Of a stretch of DNA of 56,700 nucleotides, positions 8,781 to 18,093 are shown one piece after another. The notes beneath the pieces were generated by a model. It made no database searches and was not told the origin of the DNA. It worked only from the letters and a program-made list of their open reading frames with translations. Both the position numbers and the translations under genes were made by a program. Position 1 is the first letter of the stretch. Each line of letters opens with the position of its first letter. The stretch is from Oscillospiraceae bacterium (GTDB lineage Bacteria > Bacillota > Clostridia > Oscillospirales > Oscillospiraceae), in NCBI GenBank assembly GCA_902778285.1, contig CACYXC010000002.1, forward strand, positions 1 to 56,700, given 5' to 3'.

Positions 8781-10535
8781 TTGACGATATCCAATGTTTT
8801 TAGCCTGCTCGGGGGCATCGCGCTCTTCCTATTCGGCATGACCCTGATGGGCGACGGCCTGAAGACAGTGGCGGGCAACAAGCTGGAGCTGGTGCTCTAC
8901 CGACTGTCCGGCACACCGCTGCGCGGGATCCTGCTCGGCGCGGGCGTGACGGCCGTGATCCAGTCCTCGTCGGCAACTTCGGTCATGGTGGTGGGCTTCG
9001 TCAACTCCGGCGTCATGAAGCTGAACCAGGCCATTTCGGTCATTCAGGGCGCCCTGATCGGCACCAGCATCACCGGCTGGATCATCGCCCTGTCCAGCGT
9101 GGAGGGAGCGGGCTGGACCGCGCTGCTGTCCACCTCCAACCTCTCTGCGATGGTGGCCATCGTGGGCATCCTGCTGCGTATGTTCTCCAAAAAGCAGGTA
9201 CACCACCATGTGGGCGATATCCTGCTGGGCTTTGCGGTGCTGATGTTCGGCATGCACAGCATGAGCGGCGCCGTGGAGCCCCTGCGGGAGAACGCGCATT
9301 TCCTGCACCTGATGTCCAGCGTGTCCCATCCGCTGCTGGGCATTCTGGTCGGCGCGGCCTTTACCGCGATCCTGCAGAGCGCATCCGCCGCGGTCGGTAT
9401 TCTGCAGGCGCTGTCCATGACAGGCGCTATCACATTTGCCCAGGCCTATCCGCTGATCCTCGGCATTGCCATCGGCTCTTCGCTGCCGGTGCTGATGTCC
9501 GCCCTCGGCGCGAAAGCCGACGGACGCCGGGCCGCATGGTCCTATCTGATCATCGAGATCCTGGGCGTGCTGATTTTCGGCGTTTTGTACTATGTTCTCG
9601 ACGCCCTCTTCCATTTCGGGCTCGACACCTGGGTGGTCGGCACCTTCTCGGTGGCGCTGATCAACACGATCTTCCGCGCCGCCACTTCCTTTGCACTGCT
9701 GCCCTTTGACAGACAGATCGAAAAGCTGACGGTCGCCTTCATCAAGGAGAGCGAGGATGAGAAGACCCTGGCCGGCGAGCTGGACCGTCTGGACGAGCGC
9801 TTTCTGGAGCACCCGGTCCTGGCCGTGGAGCAGAGCCGCATGACAGTCAACGCCATGGCGCGCGCGGCGCGGGAGAACCTGCTGCGCGCGGTGGGCCTGC
9901 TGGGAGACTTCAACGAAAGTCACGCCCGCAAGGTGGAGCTGACCGAGGATCTGGTCGACCTGTATGAGGACAAGCTGGGCACCTACCTGGTAAGGCTCAA
10001 CACACACGAGCTCAATAAGGAGCAGAACGAGAGCGTCTCCAAGTATCTGCACACGCTCTCAGACTTTGAGCGTATCAGCGACCACGCCATGAATATCATG
10101 GAGGCCGCGCGGGAGATCCACGAAAAGAAGATCACCTTCTCCGGCGACGCGGAGCACGAGCTGAAGGTGTTGACTGCGGCCCTGACCGAGATCCTACAGC
10201 TTTCGGTCGATTCCTTCATCAACGAGGATCTGTCTCTGGCCTATCGGGTGGAGCCGCTGGAGGAGCATATCGACATCCTCTGCGACGAGATGAAGCTCAA
10301 TCACGTGGAGCGGCTGCAGCAGGGCGCTTGCTCGCTCAATGTCGGCTTCGTGTTCAACGACCTGATCACCAATTTCGAACGAGTGGCGGACCACTGCTCC
10401 AACATCGCCATCGCCATGATCGAGCTGCAGTCGGATGCGTACGACACGCACGGCTATGTCATCAGCCTCAAGGAGCTCCGCGCGCACGACTTTGACAAGC
10501 TTTACGAGGAGTATTCCGAAAAATACGATATCTGA
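8781..10535 (+). CDS. Na/Pi cotransporter family protein with C-terminal PhoU-like domain
   Basis: 584 residues. Start is a TTG at 8781 served by GGGAGTGAT at 8769-8777. The N-terminal half (about 1-310) is the duplicated Na/Pi symporter membrane domain with the two signature repeats VIQSSSATSVMV and ILQSASAAVG. The C-terminal half (about 330-580) is helical and PhoU-like (TVNAMARAARENLLRAVG; FERISDHAMNI; NFERVADHCSNI, the E-x3-D metal-binding pattern of PhoU repeats). The family takes up phosphate using sodium; the PhoU tail is thought to sense phosphate status. It is transcribed alone and followed by a terminator. Confidence 0.93.
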   Translation: MTISNVFSLLGGIALFLFGMTLMGDGLKTVAGNKLELVLYRLSGTPLRGILLGAGVTAVIQSSSATSVMVVGFVNSGVMKLNQAISVIQGALIGTSITGWIIALSSVEGAGWTALLSTSNLSAMVAIVGILLRMFSKKQVHHHVGDILLGFAVLMFGMHSMSGAVEPLRENAHFLHLMSSVSHPLLGILVGAAFTAILQSASAAVGILQALSMTGAITFAQAYPLILGIAIGSSLPVLMSALGAKADGRRAAWSYLIIEILGVLIFGVLYYVLDALFHFGLDTWVVGTFSVALINTIFRAATSFALLPFDRQIEKLTVAFIKESEDEKTLAGELDRLDERFLEHPVLAVEQSRMTVNAMARAARENLLRAVGLLGDFNESHARKVELTEDLVDLYEDKLGTYLVRLNTHELNKEQNESVSKYLHTLSDFERISDHAMNIMEAAREIHEKKITFSGDAEHELKVLTAALTEILQLSVDSFINEDLSLAYRVEPLEEHIDILCDEMKLNHVERLQQGACSLNVGFVFNDLITNFERVADHCSNIAIAMIELQSDAYDTHGYVISLKELRAHDFDKLYEEYSEKYDI

Positions 10536-10548
10536 CAAAACAAGGTAA

Positions 10549-10586
10549 GCAGGAGCTCTCCGAAACTGCGGAAAGCTCCTGCTTTT
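10549..10586. terminator. Intrinsic terminator after the symporter gene
   Basis: GCAGGAGCT at 10549-10557 pairs with AGCTCCTGC at 10574-10582, with an inner TCCG/CGGA extension, followed by TTTT. It lies between convergent genes. Confidence 0.85.
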
Positions 10587-10601
10587 GCGTTCGCAGGCGG
10601 C

Positions 10602-10865
10602 TTAGAACAGGATCTGATACAGGATCAGAAAAACCACGCCGGGCACGCCGAAGAAACCCGTGATCAGGGATGAAATCAGGTTGATCGGGATCGAAATGCC
10701 GATAAACTCACCGAAAAAGTTGAAGATAAACAGTACCACGAAGCCCAGCAGCGCGTTGAGCCCCAGCTTGAAGATCCAGCGGATCGGCGCCGAGAGGATC
10801 TTGATGAGCAGGATGATAAAGACCACCGTTGCGGCGATCATCAAAATACTGGAGAGAGTTTCCAT
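10602..10865 (-). CDS. BofA family protein (pro-sigma-K processing inhibitor type)
   Basis: 87 residues from the ATG at 10865, which has GAGGTGAA upstream; a longer in-frame reading to 10898 lacks a ribosome site. Two or three hydrophobic segments; the C-terminal stretch IPINLISSLITGFFGVPGV matches BofA well. In Bacillus, BofA sits in the forespore-surrounding membrane with SpoIVFA and holds back the SpoIVFB protease that activates sigma-K. BofA-like proteins also occur in clostridia with altered sporulation control, so function here is inferred from family only. It is monocistronic. Confidence 0.85.
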   Translation of the reverse strand: METLSSILMIAATVVFIILLIKILSAPIRWIFKLGLNALLGFVVLFIFNFFGEFIGISIPINLISSLITGFFGVPGVVFLILYQILF

Positions 10866-11331
10866 GCGTTCACCTCGATAATTTGCAGCGGGCGGCATAT
10901 ACTAAGCGCGGACGGTTTTCCGGGCGCGAGAGACAGAGAGCCGCCGGATGATTATCCTGTATTCTGATATAGAGATACATCCAAAACGGAAAATTGTCAA
11001 GCGGTCGGATGGACCGCGGGGCGGGGCACAGACGTGCCCCGCCCTTTGGCTGCGTCAGAAGAAGCTCGCACCGCTCCGTTTCCGTCATACATGACGAAAA
11101 CTGCGCTATGCTCCCTCCTTCTTCCTTTTCGTTTGAAAGCCGTTTCGCCATCAGATAATCATTATAACTGAAATCTGAAAACTGAAAAACTGAAAACTGA
11201 TTACTGCGGCTCTGCCGCTCCTTCGTAACCGTTGTGTTGTTGAAATTCCCGCTTTCCGGTGATAAACTACATAAGATATAATAGGTATGCTATACGATAC
11301 AAGATATAGTATTTGAGAAGGAAACGCATTT
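10866..11331. other. Intergenic stretch with a GC-rich hairpin and weak promoter elements
   Basis: About 460 bases without a convincing gene. It holds a perfect inverted repeat (GGCGGGGCAC at 11020-11029 with GTGCCCCGCC at 11034-11043, followed by CTTT), short irregular repeats of CTGAAAACTGA near 11168-11200, and an AT-rich run at 11268-11325 with TATAAT at 11277-11282 that may belong to the promoter of the topoisomerase gene. The one minus-strand reading frame here (10870-11151) has no family resemblance. Confidence 0.5.
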
Positions 11332-13326
11332 ATGAGCAAAAGCACCGCACAGTACGGAAACGACAGCATCGCCCAGCTCAAGGGAGCGGACCGCGTCCGC
11401 AAGCGCCCGGGCGTCATCTTCGGCTCGGACGGGCTGGACGGCTGCGAGCACGCCGTCTTTGAGATCCTCTCCAACGCGATCGACGAGGCGCGCGAGGGGC
11501 ACGGCAATCTGATCACGCTGACCTACTTTGAGGACAAGTCCATCGAGGTCGAGGACTTCGGCCGCGGCTGCCCGCTGGACTGGAACCCCAAGGAGAAGCG
11601 CTGGAACTGGGAGCTGGTCTTTTGCGAGCTCTATGCGGGCGGCAAGTACATGAACGCCGACGGGGGCGATTACGAGTATTCCCTCGGCCTCAACGGCCTC
11701 GGCTCCTGCGCCACACAGTATGCCTCCGAGTTTATGGACGTGACGGTCTGGCGCGACGACAGAAAGTATTCCCTTCATTTCAGGAAGGGCAAGCCCTGCG
11801 GGAAAAAGGGCGAGGAGTTGACGATCGAGCCGGCGGACCGGAAAAAGACCGGTACGACGATCCGCTGGCGGCCGGATCTTGAAGTCTTCACCGACATTGA
11901 CATCCCCGTGGAATACTTTGACGACGTGCTGCACCGCCAGGCGGTGGTCAACGCGGGCGTCACCTTCCGGCTGAAAATCCAGAAGGGGAGAGGCTTCGAG
12001 ACCCGCGACTACTGCTACGAAAACGGCATCATGGACTATGTGACGGAACTCGCAGGGGACGGGCCGCTCACCGCGCCCTACTTCATCTCCACCGAGCGAA
12101 AGGGGCGCGACCGCGAGGACAAGCCGGAGTACAAGGTCAAGATCTCCGCGGCCTTCTGCTTCTCCAACAAGGTAAACGTCCTGGAATATTACCATAACTC
12201 CTCGTGGCTGGAAAACGGAGGCGCGCCGGACAAGGCGGTCCGCAGCGCCTTCCTCTCCGGGATCGACGCCTACCTCAAGCAGCAGGGAAAATACCAGAAG
12301 AACGAGAGCGCCATCAAGTTTCAGGATGTGCAGGACTGCCTGGTGCTGGTCACAAACTGCTTCTCCACCCAGACATCCTATGAGAACCAGACCAAGAAGG
12401 CCATCAACAACCGCTTCATCCAGCAGGCGATGACCGAGTTCTTCAAGTCTCAGCTGGAGGTCTACTTCATCGAGAACAAGCCCGAGGCCGACCGGATCGC
12501 CGAGCAGGTGCTCATCAACAAGCGCAGCCGCGAGACCGCCGAGAAGGCCCGCCAGGGCATGAAGAAAAAGCTCTCCGGCTCCATCGACATCGCCAACCGC
12601 GTCCAGAAATTTGTCGACTGCCGCAGCAGAGACCCGGAGAAGCGGGAGATCTACATCGTCGAGGGCGACTCCGCTCTCGGCGCCTGCAAGCTCTCCCGGG
12701 ACGCGGAGTTTCAGGGCATCATGCCCGTGCGCGGCAAGATCCTCAACTGCCTGAAGGCGGACTACGTGCGCATCTTCAAGAGCGACGTGATCACCGATCT
12801 GATGAAGGTGCTCGGCTGCGGCGTGGAGGTCAGGGACAAACATACCAAGGACCTGTCGAGCTTCGATCTGAATAACCTCCGCTGGAGCAAGGTCATCATC
12901 TGCACCGACGCGGACGTGGACGGCTTCCACATCCGCACGCTGATCCTCACCATGCTCTACCGCCTCGTGCCGACGCTCATCCGCGAGGGCTACGTGTATA
13001 TCGCCGAGTCGCCCCTGTATGAGATCGAGAGCAAAGGGAAAACCTGGTTTGCCTATTCCGAGCGGGAGAAGGCCGAGATCGTGGAGAAGCTCAAGGGCGC
13101 GAAGGCCGCGATCAACCGCAGCAAGGGCCTGGGCGAGAACGACCCGGACATGATGTGGATGACCACCATGAACCCCGAGACCCGCCGTCTCGTCAAGGTC
13201 ATGCCGGAGGACGCCGAGCGCATGGCGCAGAGCTTCGATCTTCTGCTCGGCGACGATCTGGAGGGCCGCAAGAATCACATCGCCGAGTTCGGCGCGCAGT
13301 ATCTGGACCTTGCGGATATCTCCTGA
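11332..13326 (+). CDS. Divergent type IIA DNA topoisomerase, subunit B (GyrB/ParE-like)
   Basis: 664 residues. ATPase (GHKL) domain: RKRPGVIFGS, FEILSNAIDEA (catalytic Glu44, Mg-binding Asn48), DFGRGCP, LYAGGKY and YSLGLNGLGS, the last differing from the usual SGGLHGVG. TOPRIM domain: IVEGDSALGACKLSRDAEFQ near residue 443 and TDADVDGFHIRTL near 525. The C-terminal signature is RSKGLGENDPDMMWMTTM. With its partner it would pass one DNA duplex through another using ATP. It is clearly diverged from housekeeping GyrB or ParE, so I leave the symbol open; a topoisomerase IV role is the simplest guess. The partner subunit follows after a small membrane gene. Confidence 0.9.
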   Translation: MSKSTAQYGNDSIAQLKGADRVRKRPGVIFGSDGLDGCEHAVFEILSNAIDEAREGHGNLITLTYFEDKSIEVEDFGRGCPLDWNPKEKRWNWELVFCELYAGGKYMNADGGDYEYSLGLNGLGSCATQYASEFMDVTVWRDDRKYSLHFRKGKPCGKKGEELTIEPADRKKTGTTIRWRPDLEVFTDIDIPVEYFDDVLHRQAVVNAGVTFRLKIQKGRGFETRDYCYENGIMDYVTELAGDGPLTAPYFISTERKGRDREDKPEYKVKISAAFCFSNKVNVLEYYHNSSWLENGGAPDKAVRSAFLSGIDAYLKQQGKYQKNESAIKFQDVQDCLVLVTNCFSTQTSYENQTKKAINNRFIQQAMTEFFKSQLEVYFIENKPEADRIAEQVLINKRSRETAEKARQGMKKKLSGSIDIANRVQKFVDCRSRDPEKREIYIVEGDSALGACKLSRDAEFQGIMPVRGKILNCLKADYVRIFKSDVITDLMKVLGCGVEVRDKHTKDLSSFDLNNLRWSKVIICTDADVDGFHIRTLILTMLYRLVPTLIREGYVYIAESPLYEIESKGKTWFAYSEREKAEIVEKLKGAKAAINRSKGLGENDPDMMWMTTMNPETRRLVKVMPEDAERMAQSFDLLLGDDLEGRKNHIAEFGAQYLDLADIS

Positions 13327-13386
13327 CCCCGCCTGTTCGGCAGAGGACTTTCGGGATCATTTACCCATACAGAGAGGAGAAGCATT

Positions 13387-13689
13387 GTGAGACCAAACTA
13401 CGAAAGCAGCTTTGAGCGCGGCCAGACGCTGGTCCGCTACTGCCTCGCCGGCGCGATCGGCACCGGCGTGTGCGCGCTGTTCTTTACCAAACCAGGCACG
13501 CCGCTGAACATGGCGCTGATGTTCCTGTCCCTGGCGATGCTCTTCGGCATGGTCGTCTGCGCCGCCAGATTCTGCCGCTGCCCCCACTGCGGAAAAAGCA
13601 TCATCGGCGGTGCGCTGAAGGTCACGGTCTGCCCGCACTGCAGCCGCGATCTGCACAGCGGCAAGAAGGTCAAGAAATCCAGACGATAA
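13387..13689 (+). CDS. Small membrane zinc-ribbon protein between the topoisomerase subunits
   Basis: 100 residues from a GTG at 13387 with AGAGGAGA upstream. Two predicted membrane helices (about 16-34 and 41-60), then a CxxC...CxxC zinc ribbon (CPHC at 65-68 and CPHC at 82-85) and a very basic tail KKVKKSRR. The tail and ribbon would face the cytoplasm and could contact nucleic acid or acidic protein. No family recognised. It is 60 bases after the B subunit and 9 before the A subunit, so probably co-transcribed. Confidence 0.8.
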   Translation: MRPNYESSFERGQTLVRYCLAGAIGTGVCALFFTKPGTPLNMALMFLSLAMLFGMVVCAARFCRCPHCGKSIIGGALKVTVCPHCSRDLHSGKKVKKSRR

Positions 13690-13698
13690 GAGGCTTTT

Positions 13699-15939
13699 AT
13701 GGCTAAGAAGAAGGAAAGCGAAAGCAAAAAATACGACAATCCCAATGTGATGGGTCTGCGCGGCGGCGTGCAGGAGCAGCCGATCACCGAGACGCTGGAG
13801 CGGAATTTCATGCCCTACGCCATGTCGGTCATCGTCTCCCGCGCGATCCCGGAGATCGACGGCTTCAAGCCCTCGCACCGCAAGCTCCTCTACACGATGT
13901 TCAAGATGGGCCTGCTGGGCGGCAGCCGCACCAAGAGCGCAAACATCGTGGGCCAGACCATGCGCCTCAACCCCCACGGCGACGCTGCCATCTATGAGAC
14001 CATGGTGCGTCTTTCCGCGGGCTATCAGGCGCTGCTGACGCCCTTTGTGGACTCCAAGGGCAACTTCGGCAAGGTCTATTCCCGCGACATGTCCTACGCC
14101 GCCTCCCGCTACACGGAGGCGCGGCTCGCGCCGATCTGCGCGGAGCTGTTCCGGGACATCGACCGCGACACCGTGGATTTTGTCGACAACTACGACGGCA
14201 GCATGAAGGAGCCCGCGCTCCTGCCCACAGCCTTTCCCAACGTGCTGGTCTCTGCCAACTCCGGCATCGCCGCCGGCATGGCCAGCCAGATCTGCGGCTT
14301 CAACCTCGGCGAGGTGTGCGAGACCGCGGCGGCCTATCTGCGCGACCCGGAATGTGACCTCCACGCGACGCTCCCGGCGCCGGATTTTCCCACGGGCGGC
14401 GAGATCATCTACAACCGGCAGGAGATGGAGAGCATATACGAGACCGGCCGCGGCAGCTTCAGGCTGCGCGCCCGCTGGCGCTACCTGCAGAAGGAAAACA
14501 TCATCGAGATCTATGAGATCCCCTATACCACGACCTCCGAGGCCGTGATCGACAAGGTGGCCGAGCTCATCAAAACCGGCCGGGTGCGGGAGATCAACGA
14601 CATGCGCGACGAGACGGACCTGGGCGGTCTGCGCCTTGCCATCGACCTCAAGCGCGGCGCGGATCCCGACAAGCTCATGCAGAAGCTCTTCAAGCTCACC
14701 ACCCTGCAGGACGCCTTTCCCTGCAACTTCAACATCCTGGTCGCCGGCAATCCGCGGGTCATGGGCATCCGCGAGATCCTCGAGGAGTGGACGGCCTGGC
14801 GCATGGACTGTGTGCGCCGCCGGGTGTTTTTCGAGCTGCAGAGGAAACGTGAGAAGCTGCACCTGCTGCAGGGCCTGCAGCGCATCCTGCTGGATATCGA
14901 CCGCGCCATCGAGATCATCCGCGGCACCGAGCTCGAGAGCGAGGTCGTGCCGAACCTGATGATGGGCTTCGGCATCGACCAGGTGCAGGCCGAGTTCGTG
15001 GCGGAGATCAAGCTGCGCAACATCAACCGCGAGTACATCCTCAAGCGCACCGCCGAGACCGAGGCGCTGGAGAAGGACATCGCCGAGCTGGAGGCCACGC
15101 TGAACAACCGGCGGCGGATCAAGAGCATCATCATCGACGAGCTGCGCCAGATCCAGAAGAAATACGCCGCGCCGCGCCGGACCGCCGTCGTCTACGCCGA
15201 CGAGATCGAGGAGTTCGACGAGAGCGAGAACGTTCCGGATTACCCCGTGACCGTCTTCCTGTCCCGGGAAGGCTATCTGAAGAAGATCACGGCCCAGTCC
15301 CTGCGCATGAGCGGGGAGCAGAAGTACAAGGAGGGCGACGGTCCCGCTCTGACTTTCGAGGCCACGAACCGCGGCGAGCTGCTGGTCTTCACCGACAGGC
15401 AGCAGGTCTACAAGGTCCGTCTGAGCGACTTCGAGGACGGCAAGGCCTCCGCACTCGGCGTCTATTTGCCGGCAAAGCTCCAGATGGACGAGGGCGAGAG
15501 CGTCTTCACCGTGCTCGACCCGGGCGACTACCGCAAACATCTGCTGTTCGTGTTTGAAAACGGCAAGGCCGCGCGTGTGGAACTCTCGGCCTATGAGACC
15601 AAGACCAACCGCAGGAAGCTTGTGGGCGCTTATTCGGACAAGAGTCCGCTGCGTGCGCTGCTGGTGCTGGACGGCGAGACGGACGTGGTCTGCTATGCCA
15701 GCGACGGCCGCTGCCTCCTCTTCCACACGAGCCTTCTGCAGCCCAAGACCAGCCGGAGCACCCAGGGCGTGGGCGTCATGAGCCTCAAGGTGCGCAAGAC
15801 GCTTCTAAGCGCCGCTTTCCTGAAGGATACGCCCATTCAGAATCAGAGCCGCTACCGCGTACGCTCGCTGCCCGCTGCCGGCGCGCTGCTCAAGCCGGAG
15901 GACAAGGGCGAGGAGCAGATGTCACTGATCGAGGAGTGA
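13699..15939 (+). CDS. Divergent type IIA DNA topoisomerase, subunit A (ParC/GyrA-like)
   Basis: 746 residues. The breakage-reunion domain is intact: MSVIVSRAIPEIDGFKPSHR, KSANIVGQTM, PHGDAAIYETMVRL, and the catalytic pair Arg137-Tyr138 in ASRYTEAR. The coiled-coil/tower and gate region (EIIYNRQE ... RREKLHLLQG) is present. The C-terminal part looks like a shortened beta-pinwheel, without the QRRGGKG GyrA box that gives gyrase its supercoiling activity, so decatenation or relaxation is more likely. Quinolone-contact positions equivalent to E. coli GyrA Ser83 and Asp87 are Ala96 and Glu100. ATG at 13699; terminates 7 bases before yitT. Confidence 0.9.
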   Translation: MAKKKESESKKYDNPNVMGLRGGVQEQPITETLERNFMPYAMSVIVSRAIPEIDGFKPSHRKLLYTMFKMGLLGGSRTKSANIVGQTMRLNPHGDAAIYETMVRLSAGYQALLTPFVDSKGNFGKVYSRDMSYAASRYTEARLAPICAELFRDIDRDTVDFVDNYDGSMKEPALLPTAFPNVLVSANSGIAAGMASQICGFNLGEVCETAAAYLRDPECDLHATLPAPDFPTGGEIIYNRQEMESIYETGRGSFRLRARWRYLQKENIIEIYEIPYTTTSEAVIDKVAELIKTGRVREINDMRDETDLGGLRLAIDLKRGADPDKLMQKLFKLTTLQDAFPCNFNILVAGNPRVMGIREILEEWTAWRMDCVRRRVFFELQRKREKLHLLQGLQRILLDIDRAIEIIRGTELESEVVPNLMMGFGIDQVQAEFVAEIKLRNINREYILKRTAETEALEKDIAELEATLNNRRRIKSIIIDELRQIQKKYAAPRRTAVVYADEIEEFDESENVPDYPVTVFLSREGYLKKITAQSLRMSGEQKYKEGDGPALTFEATNRGELLVFTDRQQVYKVRLSDFEDGKASALGVYLPAKLQMDEGESVFTVLDPGDYRKHLLFVFENGKAARVELSAYETKTNRRKLVGAYSDKSPLRALLVLDGETDVVCYASDGRCLLFHTSLLQPKTSRSTQGVGVMSLKVRKTLLSAAFLKDTPIQNQSRYRVRSLPAAGALLKPEDKGEEQMSLIEE

Positions 15940-15946
15940 CGGAAGA

Positions 15947-16825
15947 ATGAAAGAACTGCAGAGCAAAAAGATCTTTCGGATAATCTGGAAGTACCTGATG
16001 ATCATGGTTGGGGCGGCGATCTACGCCGCGGCCTTCCAGTTTTTCCATTTCCCCAACGAGATCGTGGCGGGCGGCGTGACCGGTATCGCCATGATCATCA
16101 ACGCCATAACGCACTGGCCGGTCGGCGTCATGATCATCCTGATGAATGTGCCGCTGTTTCTGGTGTCCTGGCGGCATTTCGGCCTGGAGTTCATGCTCGC
16201 GTCCCTCGTGGGCATGGGCCTGTCCTCCGTGCTGGTGGATACCTTCTCGCTCTCAGGGCTGGTTCTGACGACAGACCCCATGCTCGCAGCAGTGATCGGC
16301 GGCGTCATCAAGGGCGCGGGCCTCGGGCTGATCTACTACTGCAACGGCTCCACCGGCGGCATGGACATCGTTGTCAAATTCCTGCGCCAGAAGTACAGCC
16401 ACATAAACTTCGGCACCATCATGCTCACCGTCGACACGGCAGTCGTCGTGGCCTACGCCATGGTGCTCGGTCAGTATCAGAGCGCCATGTACTCGATCAT
16501 TGCCATGTATGTTGTGACCAAGGTCGTCGACCTCTTCCTCTACGGCATCGACAACTCCGCGCTCTGCTTCATCATCAGCGACCAGAGCGCAAAGCTGACC
16601 GATGAGATCCTCTCCGGCACCGTACATAGAGGCGTAACGATTCTGGAGGGAGAGGGCGCCTACTCCCACGCCGAGAAGCACGTGGTCATGTGCGTGGTCA
16701 AGCGCACGCAGCTGCCCGAACTGCGCCGCCTGGTCAAGGGCGTGGACGAGCACGCCTTCTTCGTGGTGACAGACGCCAAGAACGTCTTCGGCAAGGGCTT
16801 TGAGAGCATTTCGGAGGTCCGCTGA
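15947..16825 (+). CDS. YitT family membrane protein (DUF161 + DUF2179)
   Basis: 292 residues. N-terminal part (about 10-190) has five or six membrane helices with the family phrase FPNEIVAGGVTGIAMII and, later, CNGSTGGMDIV. The C-terminal 100 residues form the cytoplasmic DUF2179 (ACT-like) domain: GVTILEGEGAYSHAEKHVVMCVV and a final FVVTDAKNVFGKGF. Function of the family is unsettled; a transport role has been suggested. It begins 7 bases after the topoisomerase gene and its stop overlaps the start of the next gene by one base (TGATG), indicating translational coupling. Confidence 0.92.
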   Translation: MKELQSKKIFRIIWKYLMIMVGAAIYAAAFQFFHFPNEIVAGGVTGIAMIINAITHWPVGVMIILMNVPLFLVSWRHFGLEFMLASLVGMGLSSVLVDTFSLSGLVLTTDPMLAAVIGGVIKGAGLGLIYYCNGSTGGMDIVVKFLRQKYSHINFGTIMLTVDTAVVVAYAMVLGQYQSAMYSIIAMYVVTKVVDLFLYGIDNSALCFIISDQSAKLTDEILSGTVHRGVTILEGEGAYSHAEKHVVMCVVKRTQLPELRRLVKGVDEHAFFVVTDAKNVFGKGFESISEVR

Positions 16826-18093
16826 TGAAACGCCTTGCCTGCCTTGCGCTGTGCTGCACGATGCTGTTTGCGCTGTGCGGCTGCGGCAGCATGTTCAGTG
16901 AGGAATATGTGGTGGTGGGCGAGTACACGCCTCCCGCGCCGATCAGCGATTCGGGCGAGGGCCGTATCACGGTCACGGACCTGTACGGACTGCGCCTGGC
17001 GCTGCTGGGGCTGGTCTCCGACGGCGTGCGGGAGAGCAGCATCGCCTTTGACGCGGACTACGAGGGCGAGATCAGCGAGGACATGGCCAGCGCCTGCTGG
17101 CAGGTCCGCACGCAGGACGCGCTCTGCGCCTATTGCGTGGAGAACATCTCCTATGATCTGACCAAGATCGTCAACTACACCGAGGCGCGCATCAGCATCC
17201 GCTACAGCGATGCGGTCTGCGCCCCTGAGGAAGTACTGCGCCGTACCTATTCCAGCGGCATGGACGAGCTGGTGCGGAAGATGATGACGGCGGGGGACAC
17301 GAGGCTTGCCGTGCTTATCAGCAGCAGCTATACCGGCGAAGAGGGCATGGAGGAGCTGGTCCGCAACGCCTACCGCGAGGAGCCGATCCTCTCGCCCCGC
17401 GCGCCGGAGATCAGCGTCATGATGCTCAGCGGCAGCGGCACGCAGCGCCTCTACGAGATCGACCTGGACTACGGGATGGAGGAAGCCGAGCGGCAGCGTC
17501 GGCTGGAGGAGCTGCACGCGCTCAGCCCCTTTGAAGGGATGGAGATCACGGGGCTGGACGAGGCGCATCGGGCGCTGGCCGCCACGCTGTGGCTTTCCGA
17601 GCACTGCGTCTATGATCCCGAGGGCAACAGCGATCTGTATTCTGCCCTGATCCGCGGATGCGCGGACGAGGAGGGCATGGCCTTCGCCTTTGTGCATCTT
17701 TGCACCCTGCTTGGGCTTGACTGCCGCATGGTCTACGGCCAGCGCAGCTGGGAGGATTACTGCTGGAACATCGTCAGCGTGGACGGGGATTATTACCATG
17801 TGGCCCCGGCTGTCTGCGCCGGCGGCGATCTGGACGGCGGCTTTCTGATCCGGGACGAGCTCATGTGGGAAGACTGCCGCTGGGATGTCTCGGCCTATCC
17901 GCCCTGCACTGGCGAGCTGAGCTGGTACTTCCTGCAGGTGCAGGACGGCCTGATCGAGCCGGAGCCTCCCGCGGAGGAGGAGACGGCGGAAGAGGCCGGG
18001 CTCTCCGGGGAGGAAACGCCGCAGGAGGGGATCATCGAAGCGGACGGGGAGGATGCGCTTCCCGCCGGAGAAGAGGAAGAAATAAATCCTTGA
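16825..18093 (+). CDS. Lipoprotein with a transglutaminase-like fold lacking the catalytic triad
   Basis: 422 residues. Type II signal peptide with lipobox LCGC (lipidated Cys20). Residues 250-370 align with clostridial transglutaminase-like domains: LYSALIRG, LCTLLGLDCRMVYG, WNIVSVDG and RWDVSAYPPC. The catalytic residues are gone. The usual CEGYA is EEGMA (Cys to Glu282), HAWN is YCWN (His to Tyr312), and HVDPTW is HVAPAV (Asp to Ala327). It would therefore bind rather than cleave or crosslink. The C-terminal 50 residues are strongly acidic. It overlaps yitT by one base, and its stop codon lies inside the -35 box of the tRNA promoter. Confidence 0.85.
   Translation: MKRLACLALCCTMLFALCGCGSMFSEEYVVVGEYTPPAPISDSGEGRITVTDLYGLRLALLGLVSDGVRESSIAFDADYEGEISEDMASACWQVRTQDALCAYCVENISYDLTKIVNYTEARISIRYSDAVCAPEEVLRRTYSSGMDELVRKMMTAGDTRLAVLISSSYTGEEGMEELVRNAYREEPILSPRAPEISVMMLSGSGTQRLYEIDLDYGMEEAERQRRLEELHALSPFEGMEITGLDEAHRALAATLWLSEHCVYDPEGNSDLYSALIRGCADEEGMAFAFVHLCTLLGLDCRMVYGQRSWEDYCWNIVSVDGDYYHVAPAVCAGGDLDGGFLIRDELMWEDCRWDVSAYPPCTGELSWYFLQVQDGLIEPEPPAEEETAEEAGLSGEETPQEGIIEADGEDALPAGEEEEINP

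Noticed and set aside
10870-11151. 93-codon minus-strand ORF
   Set aside because: Arg/Pro/Cys-rich low-complexity translation without ribosome site or similarity; overlaps a GC-rich hairpin.
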